The translations under genes were made by a program, and so were the position numbers. A DNA stretch of 64,000 nt from Candidatus Binatia bacterium (lineage in GTDB: Bacteria; Desulfobacterota; Binatia; HRBIN30): the NCBI GenBank assembly GCA_026004215.1, contig BPIR01000001.1, positions 1,392,566-1,456,565 of the forward strand, in the 5' to 3' direction. Below are positions 35,968-45,102 of the stretch, in pieces; position 1 is the first letter of the stretch; every line of letters begins with the position of its first letter. The notes below the pieces were generated by a model, which ran no database searches, was not told where the DNA came from, and saw only the letters and a list, made by a program, of their open reading frames with translations.

Positions 35968-36744
35968 ATGACCGAGCCGAAGGCGGTGCGGGTGGAAAAG
36001 AGCGGACCCGTGTGGACGGTGATTTTGTCGCGCCCGCAGCGGCGCAACGCAGTCGATCGGGCGACGGCTTCGGCGCTGGCGGATACGTTTCGGTCGTTCG
36101 ACCGCGACGCCGACGCGCGCGTGGCCGTGCTCTGGGGCGAGGGCGGTACGTTTTGCGCCGGTGCCGATCTGCAAGCCATCGCCGAGGGAGAAGGAAATGT
36201 GGTGCGCGAGGAAGGCGACGGACCGATGGGCCCGACACGCATGCTCCTCCAGAAGCCCGTGATTGCTGCCGTGGCGGGGTACGCGGTGGCGGGGGGCCTC
36301 GAGCTCGCGCTCTGGTGCGATCTCCGGGTGGCCGAGGAGTCCGCGGTGTTCGGCGTGTTTTGCCGCCGCTGGGGCGTGCCGTTAATCGACGGGGGCACGG
36401 TGCGCCTGCCGCGACTGATTGGTTTGAGTCGAGCTTTGGACCTGATTTTGACCGGTCGGCCCGTATCGGCACGCGAGGCATACGAAATCGGTTTGGCCCA
36501 CCGCGTCGTTCCCGATGGAACGAGTCGCGCCCACGCCGAAGCACTCGCCGCCGAGCTGGCCAAGTTTCCGCAGACCTGCTTGCGTCACGATCGGCTCTCG
36601 GCGTACGAACAGCAAGGGCTTGGGCTCGAAGAGGCATTGCGTGTGGAGTTTCGCCACGGCGTGCAAACCCTCGCCAGCGGTGAAGCGGTAGAGGGGGCGC
36701 GGCAATTCGCGGCGGGAAAGGGCCGGCACGGAGCTTTCGAGTGA
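35968..36744 (+). CDS. Crotonase/enoyl-CoA hydratase family protein lacking the second catalytic Glu
   Basis: 258-residue crotonase-fold acyl-CoA enzyme. GAGGAG lies 6 nt before the ATG. The oxyanion-hole blocks GGTFCAGADLQAIAEG and AVAGYAVAGGLELALWCDLR are intact. By spacing, the first catalytic Glu of enoyl-CoA hydratase (Glu144 in rat ECH) is present in GGLELAL. The second (Glu164), 20 residues on, is Cys in FGVFCRRWGVPLIDGGTVRL. It is therefore unlikely to be a standard hydratase; isomerase, hydrolase or other crotonase chemistry is possible. It is followed by GST and LLM genes in the same direction. Confidence 0.85.
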   Translation: MTEPKAVRVEKSGPVWTVILSRPQRRNAVDRATASALADTFRSFDRDADARVAVLWGEGGTFCAGADLQAIAEGEGNVVREEGDGPMGPTRMLLQKPVIAAVAGYAVAGGLELALWCDLRVAEESAVFGVFCRRWGVPLIDGGTVRLPRLIGLSRALDLILTGRPVSAREAYEIGLAHRVVPDGTSRAHAEALAAELAKFPQTCLRHDRLSAYEQQGLGLEEALRVEFRHGVQTLASGEAVEGARQFAAGKGRHGAFE

Positions 36745-36790
36745 ATCGCGCCGCCAAGCCCAAAACAACACCATGCAAGGAGGAGGACAG

Positions 36791-37399
36791 ATGAAAATTT
36801 ACGACTCGCAGTTAGCCCCGAACCCGCGGCGGGTCCGCATCTTTCTCGCGGAGAAAGGCGTACAGGTACCTTACGAGCAGGTGGACCTGATGAGCGGAGC
36901 CAACCGCTCTCCCGAGTTTCGCAAGAAAAACCCGATGGGCACCGTACCGGTTCTCGAGCTCGACGATGGCACCTGCATTGCGGAGAGCGTGGCCATTTGC
37001 CGCTATTTCGAAGAGCTGTATCCCGAACCGCCCCTCATGGGTCGCGATGCGCGCGAGCGCGCCCTCGTGGAAATGTGGCAGCGCCGGATGGAACTCCACA
37101 TTTTCATCCCCATCGCGCAGGTGTTTCGCAATTGTCACCCGTTCTTCGCCGGGCGCATCCGGCAAGTGCCCGAGTGGGGAGAAGTGAATCGAGAGTGGGC
37201 CGTGGAAGGGCTCGCGTGGCTGGACAAAGAATTGGCGGATCGCCGGTTCATTGCGGGTGATGCGTTCACCATCGCCGACATCACGGCGCTGTGCGGTATT
37301 GATTTCGGACGAGTCTCCGACATCCGCATCCAGCCCGAGCAAAAGAATCTCAAGCGCTGGTACGACGAAGTGTCTGCCCGCCCGAGCGCGAAGGCGTGA
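36791..37399 (+). CDS. Glutathione S-transferase family protein
   Basis: Start chosen at 36791, where AGGAGG sits 6 nt upstream; the frame is open a few codons earlier. The N-terminal thioredoxin fold is MKIYDSQLAPNPRRVRIFLA, with the cis-Pro NPMGTVPVLELDDG and the glutathione-binding ESVAICRYFEELYP. An all-helical C-terminal domain follows, with FIAGDAFTIADITALCGIDF. Length (202 aa) is usual. The putative catalytic residue is Ser6 or Asn10 rather than a clear Tyr. The role with the neighbouring oxidoreductases is probably detoxification or isomerisation; the substrate is unknown. Confidence 0.9.
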   Translation: MKIYDSQLAPNPRRVRIFLAEKGVQVPYEQVDLMSGANRSPEFRKKNPMGTVPVLELDDGTCIAESVAICRYFEELYPEPPLMGRDARERALVEMWQRRMELHIFIPIAQVFRNCHPFFAGRIRQVPEWGEVNREWAVEGLAWLDKELADRRFIAGDAFTIADITALCGIDFGRVSDIRIQPEQKNLKRWYDEVSARPSAKA

Positions 37400-37408
37400 G
37401 GAGCCGCG

Positions 37409-38266
37409 ATGAAATTCGGCGTCGCTTTCACCAATGCGGGGCCGCTCGCCTATCCGGAGCCGTTTGCCACCTTGGTGCAAACGGCTGAGGAGTGCGGGTT
37501 CGATTCCATTTGGACTGTCGAACACGTGGTCGTACCCGTGGGCTACCGCTCGCGCTACCCATACAGTGCGGACGGAAAAATGCCTGGCCCCGACGACGTA
37601 CCGCTCTCCGATCCGCTCATCCCGCTGGCTTTTGCGGCTGCGCTGACGCGCAACATTCGCCTGGGCACCGGCATTCTCATCCTGCCACAGCGGCATCCGG
37701 CATACGTCGCCAAGGAAGTGGCTACCCTCGACGTGTTATCCAACGGCCGGGCCATCCTGGGGATTGGGTCTGGGTGGTTAGCGGAGGAGTTCGCCGCGCT
37801 CGGCATTCCTTTCGAGGAACGGGGTGCGCGGACGGACGAGGCCATTCGCGCAGTGCGTACGTTGTGGCAGCCCGGCCCGCAAAGTTTCGAGGGCAAGTTT
37901 TTCCGCTGGGATCCGGTCGAGTCGAACCCAAAGCCTGTTCAGCGGCCGGGAGTGCCCATCGTCGTTGGAGGTCATTCCGCACCCGCGGCGCGCCGAGCAG
38001 CACGACTCGGGGATGGTTTCTTCCCGGCGTTCGGGGAGCCTCCCAAGCTTGCGGGGCTTCTCGACGTGATGCGTCGAGAATGCCAGCGCATCGGGCGCAA
38101 CCCCGCGGAAATCGAGGTCACCACCGGTTCCTTCACCGTGGACCGGGAGCTGGTGGCCCGTTACGCCGACCTCGGCGTTGACCGGGTGGTCATTGCGCCT
38201 CCAGGCTTCGACCTCGAGGGACTCAAAGACGGCCTGCGCCGCTTTGCCGACGAGATGATGCGGTAA
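37409..38266 (+). CDS. LLM-class F420-dependent (luciferase-like) oxidoreductase
   Basis: 285-residue TIM-barrel flavin/F420 enzyme. Typical motifs are MKFGVAFTNAGPLAYPEPFA, GFDSIWTVEHVVVP, RNIRLGTGILILPQRHPAYV, LDVLSNGRAILGIGSGWLAE and PIVVGGHSAPAARRAARLGD. The YRSRYPYSADG stretch is common in the TIGR03619-type F420 subgroup. It starts 9 nt after the GST gene and is the last gene before the CRISPR-Cas locus. No F420 biosynthesis gene is in the window. Confidence 0.9.
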   Translation: MKFGVAFTNAGPLAYPEPFATLVQTAEECGFDSIWTVEHVVVPVGYRSRYPYSADGKMPGPDDVPLSDPLIPLAFAAALTRNIRLGTGILILPQRHPAYVAKEVATLDVLSNGRAILGIGSGWLAEEFAALGIPFEERGARTDEAIRAVRTLWQPGPQSFEGKFFRWDPVESNPKPVQRPGVPIVVGGHSAPAARRAARLGDGFFPAFGEPPKLAGLLDVMRRECQRIGRNPAEIEVTTGSFTVDRELVARYADLGVDRVVIAPPGFDLEGLKDGLRRFADEMMR

Positions 38267-38869
38267 AAGCCGCCGGCATCCTGCAAGCGGGCGCCGTTCG
38301 GGGCAAACGCACGGCCACTCGGCGCCCTGACCGTCAAAGGCGTCCGTACCCGGCACGATGCACGCTCACGGCTAAAGATCTTCTGCCCTCACCGTGGGTT
38401 GTCTCCCCAACCGATCCCGCGTATCGTCATTGGCTACCGGAGTTGCGAGCCATCAGTGGCCAAGCGCTCAGGCCAGTGAGTTTAAATAAGGTACCTCGTT
38501 GGTACGCCCATCCTGTTCCGACTCGCGCATTGAGGGTCCGCAATCGGCGTTTGCACCCCGGGGTGAGGGGAAACGTAACCAGACCTCTTGGCAGGCGAGA
38601 TGTCACCTGGCGTTGGCTTGACCATCAATCGTGCTCCCCCTCGGCGGCAGGCAAGCTCTCCCGGCCTACCCACCAGTGACTCCAGCGAGTCCCAGCACCG
38701 CTTGCCTGTCTTCAAGTTAATGTACCGTGCCTCAACTAGGCCTACGGCCGTCCACTGAGCACTGACCGCGAGTCCGACCTCCCGATTGGACACCCCGCTG
38801 GCTGGAGAGCGCCTCATTTGGGCTACTAGCCACGTGGGGCACGCGTTCCCAGCAGTTTATCACGATCTC
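38267..38869. other. About 600 bp without a recognised gene, at the border of the CRISPR-Cas locus
   Basis: Short open frames only, none with a motif. Base composition is mixed and less GC-rich than the flanking genes, including TTTAAATAAGG at about 38482. This would fit an integration border for the Cas locus, but no repeats, tRNA remnant or integrase were seen. Confidence 0.45.
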
Positions 38870-40378
38870 CTACGCTGCCGCGAAAAGACCCAGCCCCACG
38901 TGACGTCCTGCACCGAGTGCGAGCGGCCCAGGAATGGGATACCAAAGATGAATTGCAACGTGCCACCTAGAATAGTGGCGCATGTACGCGGGCACGAAGT
39001 AGTGCCGGGGGTGAGTTGCACCAGGCCAGAAAGGTGCCTTACGGAGGGTAAAGGACTCGATCGCTTCCATTGGGATTCCAGCCTGCGCGACAGCCTTGAG
39101 GAAAAGCTTCTCAGCCTTCGGGTACTTTCCGTCATCAAAGCCAGGCAGAACTACCGGCGTCACGGAATGCCAACGCTGCGACTCGCGCACGTACAGGTCC
39201 ACCACTCGACGCGAGCTGCGGCGCCATAGGTCGAGCAATACGCCACGCTCGTTGCCGTGGTCGTCCCGTAGCGTACCGTTGCGCAGGCGCTGCTGGGCCC
39301 ACCTTGCGTGGACACCATCTCCACCGAAGGGCTCTGCGATGAGTACGCGGCGGATCATGCCGTCTGCATGTTCGTGGCCAATGCTCGGCAAAGGTAAGTA
39401 CGAGAATCGCGCCGGAGTCACGTCTGTTCCGTGCTCGACGTGGCCGGCAACATAGACCTCCCTGCCGCCCGGGAACGCATGTGTGTCTTCCTCCGCCGAG
39501 CGACACGCCAGGGACCGCAGCATCGCGGCCACCCTCGCGGCGTCCTGGGCCCGGAACGCCACTCCCTCGGGAAGCTCGAAGGCCGCGTGCGGACGCGGGG
39601 GCAGCGCGCCGAGAGGCTTCTCTTCCTTCTGGGGAGGGCTTAGGGAGACAGTCGCCGCGTGCGCACGCCGTGGCGCGCCGACAGGCAAGTAGACCCTTGT
39701 GCCAAACACCCGAGGCTCTCTCGCCCCTGGCGGAAGCTCCATCGAGAGCCTATTCCGGAACGCCTCGTAGGCACGCTTCAGATCGTCCAGCGAGCCACTC
39801 TTAGGCACCCGCAGCTTCCCTCTGCTGCTGAGCGGCACGTCCCAGGGCTGCCACCGCTGCCCGCCAAGCGCGCGCGCTTCGGATTCGGTCAGAATGCGCC
39901 CCTGAGCCACCGCTTGATCAATCCCCCACCCCAGTGTCGTAAGGTGGCGTGCCTCGGCTTCCAATACTTTTGCGAGCGGGTGCGCCTGCTCCCATTCTTC
40001 CGCCGCGATGTCCCAAAGATAGTGCAACGTCGCTGGCCCATCGTTCAAGATCCGATGGGGCCGGACGGCCTTCTCCGTCAGGCGTTCATGGCGCTTGAAC
40101 TTAGTGTCGCTGTCGTTGTTGGGGACGAATAAAGTGTAGCCCTCCGCAGGTCGGGCACGGGGAGCAATGATGATCGGGGGTTTGCGGCGCTCGAGCCACC
40201 GGTAGGCGTTGGCTTTGGCCTCTGACCATTCACCGTGACGGCACCCTGTGCACGATCCAGCCACCAGCGCCTGAAACAAACGCATCGGCGATGGAGGCCA
40301 CTCTGGCGCGTCTTCATCGCACTTGCCATGGAAAAGTGGGTCTAGAAGCGTAACAGAAATGCAGAGGTATCTGGTCAC
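38870..40378 (-). CDS. csb2: Type I-G CRISPR-associated protein Csb2 (Cas5-Cas6-like)
   Basis: 502-residue RAMP protein of the GSU0054 family that in type I-G plays the Cas5 role and processes crRNA like Cas6. The N-terminus is MTRYLCISVTLLDPLFHGKC, then WPPSPMRLFQALVAG. The C-terminal part has HYSRWHVAIHLWYPIPGPLA and ends in the Gly-rich GAGRHVGLGLFAAA, typical of RAMPs. Its ATG overlaps the csb1 stop by 4 nt (ATGA). It is the last gene of the interference operon. Confidence 0.92.
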   Translation of the reverse strand: MTRYLCISVTLLDPLFHGKCDEDAPEWPPSPMRLFQALVAGSCTGCRHGEWSEAKANAYRWLERRKPPIIIAPRARPAEGYTLFVPNNDSDTKFKRHERLTEKAVRPHRILNDGPATLHYLWDIAAEEWEQAHPLAKVLEAEARHLTTLGWGIDQAVAQGRILTESEARALGGQRWQPWDVPLSSRGKLRVPKSGSLDDLKRAYEAFRNRLSMELPPGAREPRVFGTRVYLPVGAPRRAHAATVSLSPPQKEEKPLGALPPRPHAAFELPEGVAFRAQDAARVAAMLRSLACRSAEEDTHAFPGGREVYVAGHVEHGTDVTPARFSYLPLPSIGHEHADGMIRRVLIAEPFGGDGVHARWAQQRLRNGTLRDDHGNERGVLLDLWRRSSRRVVDLYVRESQRWHSVTPVVLPGFDDGKYPKAEKLFLKAVAQAGIPMEAIESFTLRKAPFWPGATHPRHYFVPAYMRHYSRWHVAIHLWYPIPGPLALGAGRHVGLGLFAAA

Positions 40379-41526
40379 TGGTTTGCTTCTACCTCGCTCA
40401 CCTTCGCACGACGCGCCTTCTTGCGCTCCTGCTTCGACTGGCCCAGCTCTTCGCGGGCCTTTTCCGCATGGAACGTGGCTTCCTTCCTCGGTCCAACACC
40501 AAATGCTTCAGCCACCTTCCTAGCGTACTCTAGGGCTTGATGGCCGGACAGTCTGAAGTTCGCTTCGCGGCTACCGTCGTGCTTTACGAGCCACCATTCG
40601 GGCGGTAGGTCTGGATCCGGCACAAGCTGGCATCCCTCTCGAAGGAAGGTCTCCTGCGGCGCGGTGAACGCAACAAGCGACAGGCCGAGGATGTAACGCC
40701 GTAGCGGGAGGGGGTCTGCATCCCTGCCCGCGCGAAGTGCGCGCAACGCAACGACGTTCAGGACGGCATCTCGCCTGATCTCCTGCTCGACCAAAACACC
40801 ACCATGTGACCATGGTGCGGGAGCATGGCTCAGACCCAGTTCCGACATCGCATCTTGCTGTTTCTTCTCCCCGGGTGCATCCAGCAAGCCGCTTCCGACG
40901 TAGTCGATGGCTGGGATGTATTGAGCCGAACGGTGTAGAGGCCTTACCTTGAACGCACGGATCACCGAGCGGACCACGCGCGGGAGCTTTACCTGCGTGC
41001 CGCGAGAGTCCCACACACCGAACACGAGTGAGGTCGGCGCGATCTTGGCGAGCTTCGTCGCGTCGCCGGCTCGAACTGCATTGAACGCCTCTTCCAGTTT
41101 CTCCCGAAGGTCGGAGAACCGTACGACGGCGTCGGCGGCCCGGTGGCCCGCCTCAAGCAGATTGACCTCCTTGTCTCCCGCCTTGATGATCACCTCCGGC
41201 ACGAGCTCTTTGTACGCCTCGCGCATGAAGATCGGTTCCATACGATTGGCCTGAGAGCCGACGCTGTCGATCTGGCAGACGCTAGTACCGTCCTCGAACC
41301 AGTCGATGTTGTACCCCATCGGACCCTTTTGACCCTTGTACACCCCGGGAATTCGCTCGCCCTTGTTGAAGCGCTCGCCGGCCTCGGTATCGGCAAGTGT
41401 GTAGGTAGGAGGAAAGATCACCGCGTCTTTGCCTTCCACTGGCACAAGCCATTGCCGCATCACCAGCGCCGCGACATCGCTGTCGTCCTTTAGCCAATTG
41501 TCGTATTTCTCCAACAGTTCACTCAT
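40375..41526 (-). CDS. csb1: Type I-G CRISPR-associated protein Csb1 (Cas7 backbone)
   Basis: 383-residue GSU0053-family Cas7, which forms the helical backbone of the Cascade complex on the crRNA. Recognisable blocks are FPPTYTLADTEAGERFNKGE, CQIDSVGSQANRMEPIFMRE and FGVWDSRGTQVKLPRVVRSV, followed by SAQYIPAIDYVG. The C-terminus is a Lys/Arg/Glu-rich helix (KQERKKARRAKVSEVEANQ). It overlaps the upstream gene by 8 nt. Confidence 0.93.
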   Translation of the reverse strand: MSELLEKYDNWLKDDSDVAALVMRQWLVPVEGKDAVIFPPTYTLADTEAGERFNKGERIPGVYKGQKGPMGYNIDWFEDGTSVCQIDSVGSQANRMEPIFMREAYKELVPEVIIKAGDKEVNLLEAGHRAADAVVRFSDLREKLEEAFNAVRAGDATKLAKIAPTSLVFGVWDSRGTQVKLPRVVRSVIRAFKVRPLHRSAQYIPAIDYVGSGLLDAPGEKKQQDAMSELGLSHAPAPWSHGGVLVEQEIRRDAVLNVVALRALRAGRDADPLPLRRYILGLSLVAFTAPQETFLREGCQLVPDPDLPPEWWLVKHDGSREANFRLSGHQALEYARKVAEAFGVGPRKEATFHAEKAREELGQSKQERKKARRAKVSEVEANQ

Positions 41527-42307
41527 AAGAACCTCCTTCCACGACCCTTGCCGTATCTAGACCCTTGAAGCTTCCGCGGGAGACGAAGTGTGTCCTGAGA
41601 CGGCACAGCGTGACCTCCGGCACCAGGCCGAGCACGGCTGCCCGTGCGACGGAAGCAGTAAGAGGCACCCGCCAGGCCGAGTACGACACAGATCGCTTTT
41701 TCTCGTCGAGTTCCGGGAAGAACCGCTCAAGGCCAATCGCGCCGAACAACTCTACCGCCGGACGGGTAGGCAGTTTCCTGAGTTTGTTGTGTTCGTTGAA
41801 AGAGAATCCGACACACAGGGCATCCCACACCAGATCACTGTCAAATCCGTAGGAACCCTGAACCTGATGGCTAAGCAGCAGTAAGTTCTTGGCCTGATCA
41901 TTGATGGAGCCAAGACAGCTCCGAAGCGGGTCCCGCCACTTTATATACATCTGCAGGGACGTCGCGTTCGCAGCCCAGGTCTTGAACAGGTTCGTTGAGC
42001 CGTCACTTCTGCGCCACCAGTCGAGCCGCATCCTGATGGGATCGCCCAGCCCGATGGGATCGGTCTTCGGGTCATCAATCGGGATGGTCTGCGCGTCGCA
42101 TCCGAGTGCTGCATTGATCAGGTCGGCCATCTCAGCAGGCTTTCCGTCGTTACGGGCGAGCAAGAAGTGACCATCCGCGAACCACCCTTCTGCTGGGCCT
42201 GGACACCACACGCGGTGCGCCACCTCCAAAAGCCCGCAGCAGGCGAAGAACTGGCCCGGGTTTGTGATGTCGACCTGCACGGACAACGTCGGAGCACTCC
42301 GACTCAT
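41519..42307 (-). CDS. csb3: Type I-G Csb3-like / 'Cas3-extension' family subunit (probable large-subunit equivalent)
   Basis: The start at 42307 overlaps the cas3 stop (ATGA); the open frame upstream is antisense. The protein (262 aa) begins MSRSAPTLSVQVDITNPGQF and continues FACCGLLEVAHRVWCPG, the recognisable family opening. It ends SFKGLDTARVVEGGSYE. By position (between cas3 and csb1) it corresponds to the GSU0052-type gene of Geobacter. Whether it acts as Cas8 here is inferred. No Csx17-type large subunit gene is present, so this short protein would have to do PAM recognition or recruit Cas3. Confidence 0.8.
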   Translation of the reverse strand: MSRSAPTLSVQVDITNPGQFFACCGLLEVAHRVWCPGPAEGWFADGHFLLARNDGKPAEMADLINAALGCDAQTIPIDDPKTDPIGLGDPIRMRLDWWRRSDGSTNLFKTWAANATSLQMYIKWRDPLRSCLGSINDQAKNLLLLSHQVQGSYGFDSDLVWDALCVGFSFNEHNKLRKLPTRPAVELFGAIGLERFFPELDEKKRSVSYSAWRVPLTASVARAAVLGLVPEVTLCRLRTHFVSRGSFKGLDTARVVEGGSYE

Positions 42308-45102
42308 CGAATTGCCTCCGGTACGGGCGGCTCTGGCCTTGCGGCCACCTGCTGCGACGCCGTGATGTCCGCGCAGCGCACGAGCGACTCGAGCCAAGCA
42401 AGGCCCCAACGGCCGTACTTCTGCTGAAGCTGTCCAAAGCGGCGAACGACCTCGGCGAACGCCCGCTCGTTGTCGGCGGTCCGGCGTGAGCTGTCGAAGG
42501 CCCTGGCCTCGAAGTGGGGTCGCGCCCATCCGTGGTGCGCCGCGATCAGATGGAGGACCAGGTCCCTATTGGGCATCTTCATGAGTTCCCCGTCGTTCAT
42601 CGCATCGAGCAGCGATCCGAACTCGTGCCGATACCCCCCGAGCGCACGCGGGTGTAGGTAACGCGGAGACTTCGCGAGCGGTGTCGTGCCTGCGCCGTTT
42701 CGTGCGTAGCGCTGCCAGACCCGACGGTCCTTGCCCGTGTCGTGCCAGCGCGCTGCGGCGATCAAGGCGCCTCGAACGGGCTCATCGAGACCCAACCGGT
42801 CCACGATGCGCGTCATGTGCTGGACGATCGAGTTCGTGTGCTCCGCCAGCGTCTGTCCGGCACTGGTAGTCTCGGGGTTCTCGAGTGCGGACAGGGCTGG
42901 CGAAACGTATAGGACAAGGTCAACGGTTTCGACCTCCTCGCCATTCTCCTCCGGCTGGCGAAGAGGGATCCGCTCCTTTTCCCGAAGTCCGGTGGGAGGG
43001 GCGTCAGCCGCCTCTCCCGAGCTCAAATGTTCGAACACCTCGCCTTCCGGGCCGATGCGATGAATCCACCGTTCTCGCCGCCGGTCACCGGGTTCGAGCT
43101 CGGCAACGTCGAGATCCTCGCGAGGTTCGGCAGTTGGGTCCAGCAGGCCATTCGCGTCGAGCCCGCCGGCCTCCACCGGCAGCACCACAGTGCGGTACGC
43201 AAGGTTCGCGTCGCTCACTGCGGACAGAGAGGACCACGAAGCGTTGCCGCGTTCGTCGAGCACCACGACCGGCAGATCTTTTGTCGGGTCCTTCTTCCTC
43301 AAGTTGCCAACCAGCTCTTTGAGCGCCTTCGTGACGCGGTCGGTTCGGTCGCGGAGTTTCTCCCGGGCCTCGATGCGGCAGGCACCGAACCAATCACGTA
43401 ACGCCTCCTCATCCGCATCCGCCTCGTATAGGCGTGTGATCTCGTGGCGCCACGCCACGAAGGTCTCCGGCGGGTCAGCCGTAGCGCCATGGAGAAAGGG
43501 AGCAACCTCTGGCCGGCCGGGCATCTGGTCGATGCTCGTCAGCGACCAGTTGTCGAGCAAGATGTCCGTCAACAGCGGGGCGGGGACACGCGGCGAGAAG
43601 GCTGCCCGGATCTCGTCCGGACTTGAGGCGCCGAGGATCGTCCGCAGGTTCTTCGGACTCACGTCGACCCGCTCGCTACCAGCCCCGTCCAGCCATTTCC
43701 GAAGGAGGCCAAGAGTGGCATCCACGGCCCGATCGAGATCCGAAGGTCTTTCCTTGGGCTCGACAGCGGCGACGACCTCTATCCTCGCCTCGCGCTCACT
43801 GCCACCGCGCCGATTCACGCGCCCAAGTCGCTGGATCAAAGCGTCGAGCGTCGTGAGATCACAGACCATGTGGTCGGCGTCCAAGTCGATGCCCACTTCG
43901 CCTGCGGACGTACTGACCAGGTACACGGTCTCCTCAACGGTAACCTCAGGGTCCAGTAGAGCGCGGTAGACTGGGTGCTCTGTCACCAGCCGGTCGCGCT
44001 CGTAGCCCCGCATTGTCCCTGTCAGAACCGCCACACGTCGGTCAGCAGCGCCGGTTCCGAGTGCCTCCGTCAATGCCGACGCAATTTTCATTACGTCATT
44101 CGGATTCCGCGCGTAAATGAGGACCTTGCACCGGGAACTATGATGGGCCATCGCGCGCCGCACGATTTCCTTCCATGACCACTCCGAAACCTTTTGAGTT
44201 TGCTTTGGGACCTTTTCCGGAGCGACTTTCTTACGCTCTGATTCCTCGGCGTTTTGGCCTGCCAGAGGTTCGTGGAGATACAGCCACTTCGCGGCACTTA
44301 TTCGCTGCAGCACGATAGGATCACCCCAGTCTTCCGCTTCCAAAGTAAAGGCGTTACCTTGACTGTCTCGTGTCGTCGCCGACAGCTCCATGATACAAAC
44401 CGCTCGCCGCAAGCCAGAACTATCCGGACCCATGCGTTCCGACTCGCGCGCTTGCTCCTGCGCCACCCCCCAGAGGAGATCACTAAACGCGGGCGTAAGG
44501 TGCGACTCGTCGTGAATGATCAGCGCGTCGTATCCAATGAGACCAGCGTGATGCGCCCGACCGTAACGTCCATCGCCGTAACCGCTAAAAAGTAGCTTAC
44601 TTCCAATCATATCGATCGTTCCAACAACGATCGCCGCTCGTGCGGGATCGGACTTCCACTCCTCGTTATCCGCTAGTTCGCCGCGCAGCGTGCTGACCGC
44701 GAGACAAGCAGTACTGCTTGCACTAAGCCGCCCCAGGGCACTCGCCACTTCCTTGAGTGTCCCCGCATACTCGCGCCAGTCAGGATGCTCCGGAGCCAAA
44801 AGACGTGAACGCAGTCGTTCGATGGTAGCAGTTGCCTGGTCAACGACGGTGCGCCGATTCACGATATAGACAAGCCGTCTCGGGAGTCTCACTGCGCCGG
44901 TGGCAGACTGCTGCGCAAGAGCCAACAGCCAAATGACCACAATCGACGTCTTGCCGAGGCCTGTAGGGAGGTCACAGTAGGTTGGAAGACAAGGATTGCC
45001 CGGGATACCGGCCTCGAGGAACCGCCGAAAGAGTCGGCGCTGCCAGTTCATCGGCACGAAGTCGGTCAAGCTCCGAAACGCATGATCAAACTCGAAAATC
45101 AT
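42304..45102 (-). CDS. cas3: Cas3 helicase-nuclease with C-terminal HD domain (type I-G)
   Basis: About 932 residues from MIFEFDHAFRSLTDFVPMNW. The superfamily 2 helicase comes first: Walker A LPTGLGKTS, motif II IIHDESHL, motif III ELSATTRD and motif VI QRLGRVNRRGG. The HD nuclease is at the C-terminus, with RWHDTGKDRRVWQRYARN and HLIAAHHGWARPHFEAR. Helicase-then-HD order is the type I-G/I-U arrangement, the reverse of most type I Cas3. It unwinds and degrades target DNA after Cascade binding. Its start overlaps the end of the unassigned upstream gene by 4 nt. Confidence 0.94.
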   Translation of the reverse strand: MIFEFDHAFRSLTDFVPMNWQRRLFRRFLEAGIPGNPCLPTYCDLPTGLGKTSIVVIWLLALAQQSATGAVRLPRRLVYIVNRRTVVDQATATIERLRSRLLAPEHPDWREYAGTLKEVASALGRLSASSTACLAVSTLRGELADNEEWKSDPARAAIVVGTIDMIGSKLLFSGYGDGRYGRAHHAGLIGYDALIIHDESHLTPAFSDLLWGVAQEQARESERMGPDSSGLRRAVCIMELSATTRDSQGNAFTLEAEDWGDPIVLQRISAAKWLYLHEPLAGQNAEESERKKVAPEKVPKQTQKVSEWSWKEIVRRAMAHHSSRCKVLIYARNPNDVMKIASALTEALGTGAADRRVAVLTGTMRGYERDRLVTEHPVYRALLDPEVTVEETVYLVSTSAGEVGIDLDADHMVCDLTTLDALIQRLGRVNRRGGSEREARIEVVAAVEPKERPSDLDRAVDATLGLLRKWLDGAGSERVDVSPKNLRTILGASSPDEIRAAFSPRVPAPLLTDILLDNWSLTSIDQMPGRPEVAPFLHGATADPPETFVAWRHEITRLYEADADEEALRDWFGACRIEAREKLRDRTDRVTKALKELVGNLRKKDPTKDLPVVVLDERGNASWSSLSAVSDANLAYRTVVLPVEAGGLDANGLLDPTAEPREDLDVAELEPGDRRRERWIHRIGPEGEVFEHLSSGEAADAPPTGLREKERIPLRQPEENGEEVETVDLVLYVSPALSALENPETTSAGQTLAEHTNSIVQHMTRIVDRLGLDEPVRGALIAAARWHDTGKDRRVWQRYARNGAGTTPLAKSPRYLHPRALGGYRHEFGSLLDAMNDGELMKMPNRDLVLHLIAAHHGWARPHFEARAFDSSRRTADNERAFAEVVRRFGQLQQKYGRWGLAWLESLVRCADITASQQVAARPEPPVPEAIR

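Noticed and set aside
38267-38869. A tRNA or attachment site at the edge of the CRISPR-Cas locus.
   Set aside because: No cloverleaf-like sequence, integrase gene or flanking direct repeat could be found by eye.
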